A DNA stretch of 57,363 nt from a virus. The stretch is from the IMG/VR virus record IMGVR_UViG_3300043466_002831, positions 1 through 57,363 of that record. The stretch is one strand, 5' to 3'. Within the stretch, counting starts at the first letter, position 1. Each line of letters opens with the position of its first letter. Of the stretch, positions 40,349-47,721 are shown piece by piece. The notes beneath the pieces were generated by a model. The model did no database searches and was not told the origin of the DNA. It was given only the letters and a program-made list of their open reading frames with translations. The position numbers were made by a program, and so were the translations under genes.

Positions 40349-40402
40349 TCCTTGTTTAGAAAAACAAGGTGGTGGAAGTCTGACACATCCTGTCGGTCCC
40401 AG
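40349..40402 (+). other. Structured 3' untranslated region with two hairpins
   Basis: CCTTGTTT/AAACAAGG and CTGACA/TGTCGG hairpins precede the terminator. They may stabilise the mRNA end or form a small RNA. Confidence 0.4.
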
Positions 40403-40403
40403 A

Positions 40404-40430
40404 AAGAGAGGCTTCGGTCTCTCTTTTTTT
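40404..40430 (+). terminator. UUCG-loop terminator
   Basis: AGAGAGGC (40405-40412), TTCG loop, GTCTCTCT (40417-40424) and a T run to 40430. It lies between convergent genes. Confidence 0.9.
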
Positions 40431-40935
40431 ATTGTTGTGCGTCGAAGTGTATCATAAACTCTGTTTGTTTGTATACTTCGTATTTTACATCATCTTGAAT
40501 TGAATCTATTAGTTCATCCCATTCACCAATTTCACCTAAACCTACTTCTTCATAGGCGTCTTCAAGAGTAACATGCTCATCATCCTCACCCCAAACTAAT
40601 CGACTATCTCCCCAACTATAATTAACCCATACATGAAATGGGAAGTCACCTTCTTCATCCGTTTGAATAATATCAATTGAATGGATTATAATGTGAACAT
40701 AATCACCATTATCGGAACTCAACATTACTTTAAATCCTGGACTTGACATTAAACCTAATTTGGAAAAAGTTCTCTGAACAAAATCTGCGGTACCAACTAC
40801 TCCCAAGTTTGACAACAAATCATTTTGAAATTCTTCGGGGCTATAGCTAATATATCTTGAAACTTGTAATAAGCTTTCAGTTTGATTTGGGTAATCAATT
40901 TTGTTAAGATATTTTAGATAAGATTTAAAGTTCAT
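40429..40935 (-). CDS. Acidic hypothetical protein, 168 aa
   Basis: The start at 40935 (MNFKSYLKYLNKIDYPNQ) lies 9 nt after a minus-strand TATTTATA; a longer frame to 40971 would overlap that motif. It has an amphipathic N-terminal helix, then an acidic alpha/beta body (FPFHVWVNYSWGDSRLVWGEDDEHVTLEDAYEE). No family is recognised. It ends at the convergent terminator. Confidence 0.6.
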   Translation of the reverse strand: MNFKSYLKYLNKIDYPNQTESLLQVSRYISYSPEEFQNDLLSNLGVVGTADFVQRTFSKLGLMSSPGFKVMLSSDNGDYVHIIIHSIDIIQTDEEGDFPFHVWVNYSWGDSRLVWGEDDEHVTLEDAYEEVGLGEIGEWDELIDSIQDDVKYEVYKQTEFMIHFDAQQ

Positions 40936-40936
40936 A

Positions 40937-41722
40937 TTATAATCTATAAATATCAAATGATTGACTATCATCCCAATGAATGATTAGGTTATTATTCGCA
41001 ATCAATAATCTTGGTTCATCTTCGTAGGTGATACAATACATTTCATTTATGTCAACAAAACTTCTTAATTCGGATTCGTCTCCCTGATAAAATAATGTAA
41101 GATAGTTGTCACCACGTAAACGGTCAAAATCGTATTCAGACATTGCAGGTTCTTTTGTACCTGATTCTAATTCACAAGCACTTTTAATCTCTTCACTCCA
41201 AGTACATATATAATAATGTTCGAAGTGGAATCTATCGGTTTCAACTTCTCCTGTACCAGAACATTCATCGCATCTTATATCACCATCACCGCCACATTGG
41301 TCACAATATACATCACCGTTACCTTGACAGTCATTACATGGTTCATCCTCTGATTCATAACCAGTTCCATCACATGTCGGACATTCTACTCTACCGTTAA
41401 AATCACAATTATCGCAACTTACTGTGGCAGAACCTTCACATGCAGGGCATTCCTCATCTGCGTAATTACCACTGGTTGTGAATAGTGATGCGAATGAGAG
41501 ATTATTAATTATTTTATCTCCTAATGCGAAACTACCTGTATCTTTAAGTGAGTAAATGTAGAAAACCATTTTGATGATATTTTCAGGACCTAAATTACGG
41601 AAGTAGTCCGCTTGATTACTATATACTACTGAAAACGCGTCATATACATCTTGAGGGTCTCTTAGGTCTTCAGGTAATAACTCTGAAACATTTTTGGCTA
41701 ATCTTTTTAATTTATCGTTCAT
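40937..41722 (-). CDS. DnaJ-type zinc-finger protein without a J domain, 261 aa
   Basis: Between about residues 90 and 170 there are six CxxC units (CPAC, CDNC, CPTC, CNDC, CDQC, CDEC), most followed by xGxG. These resemble an expanded DnaJ cysteine-rich domain. The flanks (1-85 and 175-261) show no J domain or peptide-binding fold. DnaJ-type zinc domains bind unfolded protein or act as thiol oxidoreductases. The phage also encodes a full DnaJ at 17845. Stop and start overlap the neighbouring minus-strand genes. Confidence 0.75.
   Translation of the reverse strand: MNDKLKRLAKNVSELLPEDLRDPQDVYDAFSVVYSNQADYFRNLGPENIIKMVFYIYSLKDTGSFALGDKIINNLSFASLFTTSGNYADEECPACEGSATVSCDNCDFNGRVECPTCDGTGYESEDEPCNDCQGNGDVYCDQCGGDGDIRCDECSGTGEVETDRFHFEHYYICTWSEEIKSACELESGTKEPAMSEYDFDRLRGDNYLTLFYQGDESELRSFVDINEMYCITYEDEPRLLIANNNLIIHWDDSQSFDIYRL
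40945..40952 (-). promoter_or_regulatory. Candidate late-promoter motif TATTTATA (minus strand)
   Basis: Faces the gene ending at 40429, 9 nt before its ATG, within the end of the upstream gene. Confidence 0.4.
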
Positions 41723-42129
41723 TATCTTGGGAATGTGATATAAGTTGCTAATGTAAAATTGTGGGTGTCCTCATATTTGTAATCAACTCTGATTACCATT
41801 GGGTCTGAAACAATATTATCTGAAGTACCACTAACAATTTTACCTTCTTGAGTTGGGGTATATTGTGAAAGTGCTGAAGTAAACTTATCACACATAATTT
41901 TTAAGTCACGGGTAAAGTAATATACGTCATCCCCATCAAGTCTCCCGTCGTATTCAAAATCCACTTGAATAACAACCCTTTCAAGAATCCACTCACCAGT
42001 TTCAAGTTGGTCTTGCTCAAAATCAATGTCTATGGCACTAACTACAAACTTTTTCTGTTCAAGCTCCATCTTGTATAGATATTTTAATTTATCTTCAAGA
42101 CGTTTTAATTTCTCCTTATCTAACTCCAT
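41722..42129 (-). CDS. Hypothetical protein, 135 aa
   Basis: The start at 42129 (MELDKEKLKRLEDKLKYLYK) lies 3 nt after a minus-strand TATTTATA. The much longer frame to 42453 is an artefact overlapping the gene at 42194. An N-terminal helix is followed by a beta-rich domain (ERVVIQVDFEYDGRLDGDDVYYFTR..., FTLATYITFPR). It is the first gene of a three-gene minus-strand run. It is not recognised. Confidence 0.6.
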   Translation of the reverse strand: MELDKEKLKRLEDKLKYLYKMELEQKKFVVSAIDIDFEQDQLETGEWILERVVIQVDFEYDGRLDGDDVYYFTRDLKIMCDKFTSALSQYTPTQEGKIVSGTSDNIVSDPMVIRVDYKYEDTHNFTLATYITFPR

Positions 42130-42132
42130 AAC

Positions 42133-42140
42133 TATAAATA
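42133..42140 (-). promoter_or_regulatory. Candidate late-promoter motif TATTTATA (minus strand)
   Basis: 3 nt before the ATG at 42129, facing the gene. Confidence 0.5.
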
Positions 42141-42166
42141 GGTTTATTTTATAAAAATGAACTATT

Positions 42167-42175
42167 ATATTTATA
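42167..42175 (+). promoter_or_regulatory. Candidate late-promoter motif ATATTTATA
   Basis: 18 nt before the ATG at 42194, divergent from the minus-strand copy at 42133. Confidence 0.45.
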
Positions 42176-42193
42176 ATGTAAAGAAATAACAAT

Positions 42194-42370
42194 ATGGGAC
42201 AATACTTAATCATCACCGAAGAAGAAATTAACAACCACCCAAATGATTTTGAATTGGGTAAACTTGTTAGAATGAAATATATCAAATCAAAGGAAAACAA
42301 AGAATGCCCGATATGTGGGGCAGAAAAAAAATGCACTCCTGAAGAAGAAAATTGTAAAAAAGATTTGTAA
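42194..42370 (+). CDS. Small zinc-knuckle protein, 58 aa
   Basis: ATG at 42194, TAA at 42368-42370. MGQYLIITEEEINNHPND... is followed by KECPICGAEKKCTPEEENC, four cysteines that could bind one zinc. A late-type motif is upstream and an A-rich leader precedes the ATG. The function is unknown. Confidence 0.55.
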   Translation: MGQYLIITEEEINNHPNDFELGKLVRMKYIKSKENKECPICGAEKKCTPEEENCKKDL

Positions 42371-42394
42371 TATTCGATTATAGTTGTATCTTTG
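42364..42394 (+). promoter_or_regulatory. Bacteroidetes-type promoter for the gene at 42416
   Basis: TTTG at 42364-42367, 19 nt, TATCTTTG at 42387-42394. Confidence 0.8.
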
Positions 42395-42415
42395 TATTCA
42401 CAAAACGATAAAGAT

Positions 42416-42892
42416 ATGACAAACACAACCACCAACACCAGCACAATCATCAAAGTAACAGAAGGAACAATGTCAGGAGACGTATTCTACGGCTCATTCA
42501 ATACCCAAATCAAGGGTAAAACTACCTCTGTAATGGTTTCTAACCACATCAAAGACCTTAATAAAGAATATGAATTCCGTATCGCAGGAAAATGTCAGGC
42601 GGGGTTCATTAATATCCACGACAAGAAAGGAACTGCTCATTCTGTAATCGCAGGTTACAAGAAAAACACTTTGGTAAACATCCAAGTTAAGGTGACTTAC
42701 GACAACGGAGTTGAATATTGGCACAATGTTTTCACTACTAAAGGAAACAAGTGGCACGGAATCGATAAAGCTTTCTTGGATGTATTGACCGTTGGTGATA
42801 TGAGAAGTTCATTCCCTGATATGTGTGACATGAACATCTGGGACCGAATGGGAGCGAAGACTTGGGCGGACAAAGCTTTCACCCAAAACTAA
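42416..42892 (+). CDS. Hypothetical protein, 158 aa
   Basis: The start at 42416 (MTNTTTNTSTIIKVTEG) is used because the longer frame from 42392 would begin inside the -7 element. It looks beta-rich, then helical at the C-terminus (MCDMNIWDRMGAKTWADKAFTQN). No family is recognised. A terminator follows. Confidence 0.6.
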   Translation: MTNTTTNTSTIIKVTEGTMSGDVFYGSFNTQIKGKTTSVMVSNHIKDLNKEYEFRIAGKCQAGFINIHDKKGTAHSVIAGYKKNTLVNIQVKVTYDNGVEYWHNVFTTKGNKWHGIDKAFLDVLTVGDMRSSFPDMCDMNIWDRMGAKTWADKAFTQN

Positions 42893-42902
42893 AAAACAAT
42901 CC

Positions 42903-42931
42903 AAACCCCTTGATAATACGAGGGGTTTTTT
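42903..42931 (+). terminator. Rho-independent terminator
   Basis: AAACCCCT (42903-42910), a 10-nt loop and AGGGGTTT (42921-42928), with T residues to 42931. Confidence 0.8.
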
Positions 42932-42973
42932 ATACCTTTAAAAATATAAGTCGAACCATTTAAAAAAAAAACT

Positions 42974-43303
42974 ATGGAAAATCTAAAAGAAAAAATCGGA
43001 CAAGTAATGAAGCAAGTTTCATTCTACACAGTAATCACCATCAGCCTTATCGTTGGTTTCTCAATCGGATACTACTATGATTTTGTGAAACAAAGTTATA
43101 AGAAAGAACCTAAGTTCACATCGGTTAGAAAATCGGATATCAAGTTGGCGATTGACGAGAACAACAACTTGTTAATCATCAAAGAGAGTGACGGGTCTTA
43201 TACGGTTTATCAAGACTCAGTTGGATATACAATCTTTGGTCTATATGCCAAGAACATTTGGGGTCAAGCTTCCGCTCCATCAACTCCTAAAACTGAGAAA
43301 TAA
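42974..43303 (+). CDS. Membrane-anchored protein, 109 aa
   Basis: One signal-anchor helix (about residues 17-34, FYTVITISLIVGFSIGYYY) is followed by a periplasm-facing beta-rich domain (SDIKLAIDENNNLLIIKESDGSYTVYQDS). It overlaps the lytic transglycosylase start by one base. It may assist that enzyme. Confidence 0.6.
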   Translation: MENLKEKIGQVMKQVSFYTVITISLIVGFSIGYYYDFVKQSYKKEPKFTSVRKSDIKLAIDENNNLLIIKESDGSYTVYQDSVGYTIFGLYAKNIWGQASAPSTPKTEK

Positions 43304-43845
43304 TGTTGAAGAGAGGACTTAAATTCCTGTATGTCTTGTGTCTCATGGCGGTCATAATGGCTACCATGAGTCTCACAAACAAGTATGTTCGCCAGGACGA
43401 ATATAGTTTAAGTGAATTAGGTGGGAAACCAAACTCACCATTCTGTTTACAGATGTACACCTCAATTGAGAAATACAGTGAGATGTACAAGGTACCTAAG
43501 TATATTGCGTACAACGTGGCATACCTTGAAACACGTTATCAGGGACCATTCCATTGGAATTATGACCACAGGAAAGTGTCTTCAGCAGGAGCTCAGGGAC
43601 CAATGCAAATCATTACAAGATGGGCTCACAGTTATGCTGAAAGAAGAGTTAGTGAAAAAGAGTTACGTAATAACATTGACTTAAATGTTAAGGTTAGTAT
43701 GAAGATGTTGAGAACAAGATATGATATGACTCGTGATTGGATGTTGGCTTGTGGTGGGTACAACACTGGTTCACCTGTTAGAAACTCATATGCAGTGTTT
43801 GCAGCGTCAAACAAGAATTATAAAAATAATTGGATTAAATATTAA
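43303..43845 (+). CDS. Membrane-anchored lytic transglycosylase (SLT fold), 180 aa
   Basis: An N-terminal anchor (about residues 7-24) precedes an SLT/goose-lysozyme-like domain. YLETRY near residue 72 carries the catalytic Glu, SSAGAQGPMQII near 92-104 is the SLT signature, and a closing CGGYNTGSPVRNSY follows. It should cleave the glycan strands of peptidoglycan, giving anhydro products. The anchor and lack of other lysis genes suggest local wall remodelling more than cell bursting. Confidence 0.82.
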   Translation: MLKRGLKFLYVLCLMAVIMATMSLTNKYVRQDEYSLSELGGKPNSPFCLQMYTSIEKYSEMYKVPKYIAYNVAYLETRYQGPFHWNYDHRKVSSAGAQGPMQIITRWAHSYAERRVSEKELRNNIDLNVKVSMKMLRTRYDMTRDWMLACGGYNTGSPVRNSYAVFAASNKNYKNNWIKY

Positions 43846-43847
43846 GT

Positions 43848-44750
43848 ATGAAGGTAGTCGTTACGGGAGCCTATGGATTCATAGGTTCCCATTTTGTGAA
43901 TAAGTTGAAGGAGTTACATCCTGAGTGTGAGATAACGATAATTGATAAGTTAACCTACGCAGCGAATAAAGATAACATTAAGTGTGATGTTAAGTTCATC
44001 CAAGAGGATATTTGGGAGATTCAATATCTACCTGATTCTGATTATATTGTTCACTTCGCAGCTGAGACCCACGTAGATAATTCAATTAAAGACGGTAGAC
44101 CTTTCATGAGAACAAATGTGGAGGGAACATTCAACTTGGTTGAGTTGGCTAAGAACCTTAAGAAACTTAAGAAGTTCATTCACGTTTCAACTGATGAGGT
44201 TTATGGTGACCGTTTGATTAATGGTAAATTGGTTTTGGCAACAGAAGAATCTAACCTACATGGAAGTTCTTATTATTCGTCATCCAAGATTGGTTCAGAC
44301 ATGATTGTTGAAGCGGCGGGAAGAACATTTGGGTTACCTTACATCATTACCAGGACTTGTAATAACTTCGGTGAAAACCAACACCCTGAGAAGATGTTAC
44401 CTAAAATTATCCAATGTGTTAATAACGGAGATACGATACCTGTTTATGGTGATGGAGAACAAGTTAGGGAATGGATTCATGCCGATGATAATTCATTAGC
44501 AATTTACAATTTGTTAATGTCGGATATCAAAAATGAAGTATTTAATATAGGGAGTGGTTATAGAATTACAAACAACCAACTTATCGCGAAGGTTGGAGAA
44601 GTGATTGGAAACACACCCAAATACGAATATGTGACGGATAGATTGGGGCACGACAGGATGTACGGATTACACTGTGAGAAGTACATTGAAAAATTCGGAC
44701 CAATTACAACCATCACATTAGAAGCCTGGTTAAAAAAAATGTTGTCATAA
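43848..44750 (+). CDS. RmlB-like NAD-dependent sugar-nucleotide dehydratase
   Basis: This 300-aa short-chain dehydrogenase-like enzyme has the NAD-binding VVVTGAYGFIGSH (residues 3-15), HFAAETHVDNS near 68, the catalytic STDEVYGD near 115, the YYSSSK (YxxxK) pair near 143 and REWIHADD near 205. These match dTDP-glucose 4,6-dehydratases. It could feed deoxysugar synthesis for glycan or DNA decoration. No partner Rml genes are in the window. It starts 2 nt after the transglycosylase gene. Confidence 0.85.
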   Translation: MKVVVTGAYGFIGSHFVNKLKELHPECEITIIDKLTYAANKDNIKCDVKFIQEDIWEIQYLPDSDYIVHFAAETHVDNSIKDGRPFMRTNVEGTFNLVELAKNLKKLKKFIHVSTDEVYGDRLINGKLVLATEESNLHGSSYYSSSKIGSDMIVEAAGRTFGLPYIITRTCNNFGENQHPEKMLPKIIQCVNNGDTIPVYGDGEQVREWIHADDNSLAIYNLLMSDIKNEVFNIGSGYRITNNQLIAKVGEVIGNTPKYEYVTDRLGHDRMYGLHCEKYIEKFGPITTITLEAWLKKMLS

Positions 44751-44762
44751 CCGAAAAAATGT

Positions 44763-44793
44763 TTTGGAGGTTCCAATAATTGTCTTATCTTTG
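44763..44793 (+). promoter_or_regulatory. Bacteroidetes-type promoter for the gene at 44817
   Basis: TTTG at 44763-44766, 19 nt, TATCTTTG at 44786-44793. Confidence 0.8.
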
Positions 44794-44816
44794 TATCAAC
44801 AAAAACACTAAGACAT

Positions 44817-45554
44817 ATGACAACTATCTCCACCACCCAAAAAGTTCAAAATTACAAAGGTCAAAACTCTTTCATCCTTAAGATGAAGGACGCAGTATCT
44901 AAATACGGTTCATTAACTATGGCACAATCAAACGCAGTAGAGAAAATCCTCAACGCTCCTGTTGAAGCAAAACAAGTCGAGTTGACTGAAGACATGAAGA
45001 AAATCCAAGCCTACAAAGGTGAGAACAACTTTGTGAAAGAAATTCAATCTAAACTTGAGAAGTATGGTAAGTTGACTGACAAACAAGTGTCAGCAGCGGT
45101 TGCTCAAATCGTAAAAGAGGAGAACAAAGAGAAGACTATCAGTATGAACTGGCCAACCGAAGGTGAATCAATCATCTTGGCTCGTAAAATCGGTCAACAA
45201 TTGAAAGAGACCTACGGTTTAGAGTTTAACCCTGTGTTGATTGACATCACTCGTTTGTTGGGTGTTAGTCCAAAAGCGGTTAAGTTCGCAGGTAAAATGA
45301 CCGTAAAACGTGGTAACATCTGTATGTGTTGCGGACGTGAGTTGACCGATGAGTTCTCTATGTTGACTAAAATGGGTAAGACATGTTCTAAACACATGAA
45401 GGTGGAGTACATCAAGAACAAGTCTGAGGTTGAACGTTTCCGTAACGATTACTTGAAACGAGTTGAGGAAATTGGAGAGATGGAGTTTTGGGTTCCAAAA
45501 TCCCAAATCAAAAAATGGAATGGTATGACCGAAATGATGGTCCAATCCATCTAA
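44817..45554 (+). CDS. Protein with duplicated YKG(Q/E)N domain and DUF6011-like zinc finger, 245 aa
   Basis: Two copies of a roughly 35-residue helical unit are seen: YKGQNSFILKMKDAVSKYG near residue 13 and YKGENNFVKEIQSKLEKYG near 65. A zinc-binding segment CMCCGRELTDEFSMLTKMGKTCSKH follows near residues 163-187, of the kind called DUF6011 in phage and plasmid proteins. A nucleic-acid-binding role is plausible. It has its own promoter and terminator. Confidence 0.7.
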   Translation: MTTISTTQKVQNYKGQNSFILKMKDAVSKYGSLTMAQSNAVEKILNAPVEAKQVELTEDMKKIQAYKGENNFVKEIQSKLEKYGKLTDKQVSAAVAQIVKEENKEKTISMNWPTEGESIILARKIGQQLKETYGLEFNPVLIDITRLLGVSPKAVKFAGKMTVKRGNICMCCGRELTDEFSMLTKMGKTCSKHMKVEYIKNKSEVERFRNDYLKRVEEIGEMEFWVPKSQIKKWNGMTEMMVQSI

Positions 45555-45557
45555 AAA

Positions 45558-45597
45558 AAAAGAAATCCCTGACCTTGAAAGTTGGGGATTCTTTTCT
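45558..45597 (+). terminator. Probable terminator
   Basis: AATCCC (45564-45569) with GGGATT (45585-45590) around a 15-nt interior, A residues before and CTTTTCTT after. The stem is shorter than most here. Confidence 0.5.
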
Positions 45598-45609
45598 TAT
45601 TATTTCATC

Positions 45610-45813
45610 ATGAGCTATATTATAATCAAGATGGTGAAAGACATTACCAAAGAGAAAGAATTACCTGTCGTTATTTTAGACAGCGAAGATGATGTGTTAG
45701 AATTCAACACTAAAGAAGAAGCTGAAGAAATGAGACTTCGATTTGAAGTTAACTCTGATTCAGGGTACAAATATAGAGTTAAAAAAATAGGTGAACACCA
45801 TGATGACCATTAA
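45610..45813 (+). CDS. Small acidic protein, 67 aa
   Basis: MSYIIIKMVKDITKEKELPVVILDSEDDVLEFNTKEEAEEMR..., a small alpha/beta fold, ending KKIGEHHDDH. It overlaps the next gene by 14 nt. It is not recognised. Confidence 0.55.
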   Translation: MSYIIIKMVKDITKEKELPVVILDSEDDVLEFNTKEEAEEMRLRFEVNSDSGYKYRVKKIGEHHDDH

Positions 45814-46138
45814 CAAAAAAGAACAAGAATTAATTGATGAAGTAATCCAAAACTTCGACTTCTATAAGTGCCAACTAATGATGGAATATATGGGTTGGTT
45901 ATGGTTGAGAAATGACGGGTTTAGAATCCCAACGAAACACGATTTAATCGAAGCTGCTAAAGATAGAATTGAATCTGCTATTAAAGGGATTAAAGAAGCG
46001 GGTAGAATGACTGTAAATGAGTCCTACGGGTCATCAAGTGGTGGTTTGAAGGCGACAGTATTTAAGAACCGTTACAATCAAATAACATTCATTAAATTGG
46101 AATTTATATTGACTGAATGGGATGCAGGGGATGATTAA
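45800..46138 (+). CDS. Hypothetical protein, 112 aa
   Basis: ATG codons at 45800 and 45803 are both possible; a GTG lies at 45791. The product is helical at the N-terminus (KKEQELIDEVIQNFDFYK) and beta-rich at the C-terminus (GLKATVFKNRYNQITFIKLEFIL). It is not recognised. Confidence 0.55.
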   Translation: MMTINKKEQELIDEVIQNFDFYKCQLMMEYMGWLWLRNDGFRIPTKHDLIEAAKDRIESAIKGIKEAGRMTVNESYGSSSGGLKATVFKNRYNQITFIKLEFILTEWDAGDD

Positions 46139-46139
46139 A

Positions 46140-46170
46140 TTTGACTTTTGAATAAAAACACTTATAATAT
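46140..46170 (+). promoter_or_regulatory. Possible promoter for the gene at 46191
   Basis: TTTG at 46140-46143, 19 nt, TATAATAT at 46163-46170, a weak match to TAnnTTTG. Confidence 0.35.
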
Positions 46171-46190
46171 ACAAACAACAAAACAAGATT

Positions 46191-46631
46191 ATGAAAGTAA
46201 AACAAGCATTAAAGTACAAGAAGAAATTAGCTTCAAAGATGAACCAAGAGTTCGGTAAAGTTCAAATGTATAATTCTGTTGAGGAAGGTTCAACACGAGT
46301 TTATGATGTTAAAGAATCAATGAAAAATTGGTTGACCATGAGTGAAGAATTGGTTGAATTAAAAACCAAATTACACTTGGCAAATGCACCTGTATACGGT
46401 AAAATTTTCCGTATGTCTGAGTTGAAATCTCAATTGTCGAATCTAAAATCATTGGATTGTGTTGAGGGTAAATACTCTGACCGTTATGGTAGAATGAGTG
46501 GAGATTCTCCAATCGTCAAAACCGCACAAATTGGTATCTTGGAAAGAGACCAAATGGTTTCAATTATTGAAGAAGAAATCGAAAGAATCCAAGAAGAATT
46601 GGATGAGCATAACGCTACCACATCCATCTAA
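46191..46631 (+). CDS. Coiled-coil protein, 146 aa
   Basis: A mostly helical protein (MKVKQALKYKKKLASKMNQEFGKVQ..., ending IEEEIERIQEELDEHNATTSI). The overall layout vaguely recalls DIP1984-like proteins, but I cannot support that. The leader is A/C rich. A 200-nt gene-free stretch follows. Confidence 0.55.
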   Translation: MKVKQALKYKKKLASKMNQEFGKVQMYNSVEEGSTRVYDVKESMKNWLTMSEELVELKTKLHLANAPVYGKIFRMSELKSQLSNLKSLDCVEGKYSDRYGRMSGDSPIVKTAQIGILERDQMVSIIEEEIERIQEELDEHNATTSI

Positions 46632-46637
46632 GATATT

Positions 46638-46812
46638 GGGTTAAGTTGAGAGAGGGAAGGTAATACGTCACGTACAAAACATATCTGGAAACTTTGATAC
46701 ATGAACTGATAAGAATTCAAATCTCAGTCTTCAAAGCGTCAAACTTGTTAAACCCTCAAATGTTAAAATTCTTTTAGACATTTTATCTAACTTTTTTCAC
46801 TTAACCCTTTTT
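46638..46812 (+). ncRNA. Candidate structured RNA or 3' element, about 175 nt
   Basis: GGGTTAAGT (46638-46646) pairs with ACTTAACCC (46799-46807), and the helix continues past one mismatch (GAGAGAG with CTTTTTT, including G-U pairs). Inside, CTTTGA/TCAAAG encloses ACTGA/TCAGT. Five T residues follow the closing arm, like an intrinsic terminator. No reading frame fits. No promoter is clear just upstream, so it could be processed from the 3' end of the previous mRNA. Confidence 0.5.
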
Positions 46813-46816
46813 ATTG

Positions 46817-46824
46817 TATTTATT
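46817..46824 (+). promoter_or_regulatory. Candidate late-promoter motif TATTTATT
   Basis: 4 nt before the ATG at 46829, just after the T run of the structured RNA. Confidence 0.4.
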
Positions 46825-46828
46825 AATA

Positions 46829-47233
46829 ATGAAAGCATGTTTCAAAGATATTAATAAATTTTTCACCACAGAACAAATCGAAGTTACGAAAGAGTTTGTA
46901 AAGTTCTTACATTCTCAATTACCTCTTACAGATGATGTCTACATTACATTCACAGGTAATAGAGATATTAAGATGACCACAGGGGTTAGAATGCCAGGAC
47001 ATAAGATATATGTATTGGCGAACAAAAGATTGTTGATTGATATTTTTAGAACCGTTGCACACGAGTGGGTTCATGAATTCCAACATCAAAAGATGGGACT
47101 TAAAGATACCGATAAGATACAGAACATCGGTGGTCCTGAAGAAAACATGGCAAATACTTTATCGGGAATTTTCGTTAAACAATTCGATAAAGAAAATCCC
47201 CAATATAGTAGTGTAATTTACGAACAGGATTAG
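46829..47233 (+). CDS. HExxH zinc metallopeptidase-like protein, 134 aa
   Basis: The motif TVAHEWVHEFQHQKMG (about residues 72-87) is a zinc-binding HExxH with a further His, and PEENMANTLSGIF supplies a downstream Glu as third ligand. There is no signal peptide, so it should act in the cytoplasm or in the virion. The ATG at 46829 is preferred to the longer TTG-started frame because a TATTTATT motif lies 4 nt before it. Its end overlaps the minus-strand lipoprotein gene. Confidence 0.7.
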   Translation: MKACFKDINKFFTTEQIEVTKEFVKFLHSQLPLTDDVYITFTGNRDIKMTTGVRMPGHKIYVLANKRLLIDIFRTVAHEWVHEFQHQKMGLKDTDKIQNIGGPEENMANTLSGIFVKQFDKENPQYSSVIYEQD

Positions 47234-47484
47234 TAGGTAGATTTACGAATTGTAAACTCTACAGTATCTCCAACCTCCTGAGGTTTAATAACCTTCGTCC
47301 ACAAATTATTTTCTTTTAAATGTATTCTCCAATAAGGAGTTGTCTGTAATGAATGGTCCTGACCAATCCCATGATATTCGACAGAGTCTACAACAAGTTT
47401 CATTTTTGTTTCAAGGACATCAGGTTTCATAGTACAAGACGAAATTAAACCTAAGACCAATAATAAATTAATACTCTTCTTCAT
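47230..47484 (-). CDS. Small lipoprotein, 84 aa
   Basis: Signal peptide MKKSINLLLVLGLISSC with the lipobox ISSC (Cys17), so it should be lipid-modified in the envelope. The mature part is a small beta-rich domain (VVDSVEYHGIGQDHSLQTTPYWRIHLKENN). It overlaps the upstream minus-strand gene by 17 nt. A superinfection-exclusion role is common for small phage lipoproteins, but this is only a suggestion. Confidence 0.7.
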   Translation of the reverse strand: MKKSINLLLVLGLISSCTMKPDVLETKMKLVVDSVEYHGIGQDHSLQTTPYWRIHLKENNLWTKVIKPQEVGDTVEFTIRKSTY

Positions 47485-47674
47485 AACTTTCTAATTTTTC
47501 AGTTACAAAGGTACGCATTTCTCTCATTTTTTCCAAAAGTTCTTTTCTTAATTTGTGAAAATCCTCATCTTCGATTTCTTCGAATGAGCTGTAATGTTCA
47601 AAACAGTATTCCATACCTTCATTATCAATTCGGTATCTAACCATTTCCCAATTTTCGTATTCTTCTTCTGTCAT
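47468..47674 (-). CDS. Acidic helical protein, 68 aa
   Basis: The start at 47674 (MTEEEYENWEMVRYR) follows a perfect minus-strand promoter; a longer frame to 47692 would begin inside it. It is very acidic and helical (SSFEEIEDEDFHKLRKELLEKMREM). It is co-transcribed with the lipoprotein. Confidence 0.6.
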   Translation of the reverse strand: MTEEEYENWEMVRYRIDNEGMEYCFEHYSSFEEIEDEDFHKLRKELLEKMREMRTFVTEKLESYEEEY

Positions 47675-47689
47675 AATATTCAATTTGTA

Positions 47690-47721
47690 CAAAGGTAAAT
47701 AAAAAAATATGTTAATCCAAA
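47690..47721 (-). promoter_or_regulatory. Bacteroidetes-type promoter, minus strand
   Basis: On the minus strand TTTG (47718-47721), exactly 20 nt, TACCTTTG (47690-47697). It drives the acidic protein and lipoprotein genes. Confidence 0.8.

Noticed and set aside
42130-42453. N-terminal extension of the minus-strand gene at 41722 up to 42453
   Set aside because: It overlaps a convincing plus-strand gene (42194-42370) and a plus-strand promoter. A TATTTATA motif sits 3 nt before the internal ATG at 42129.
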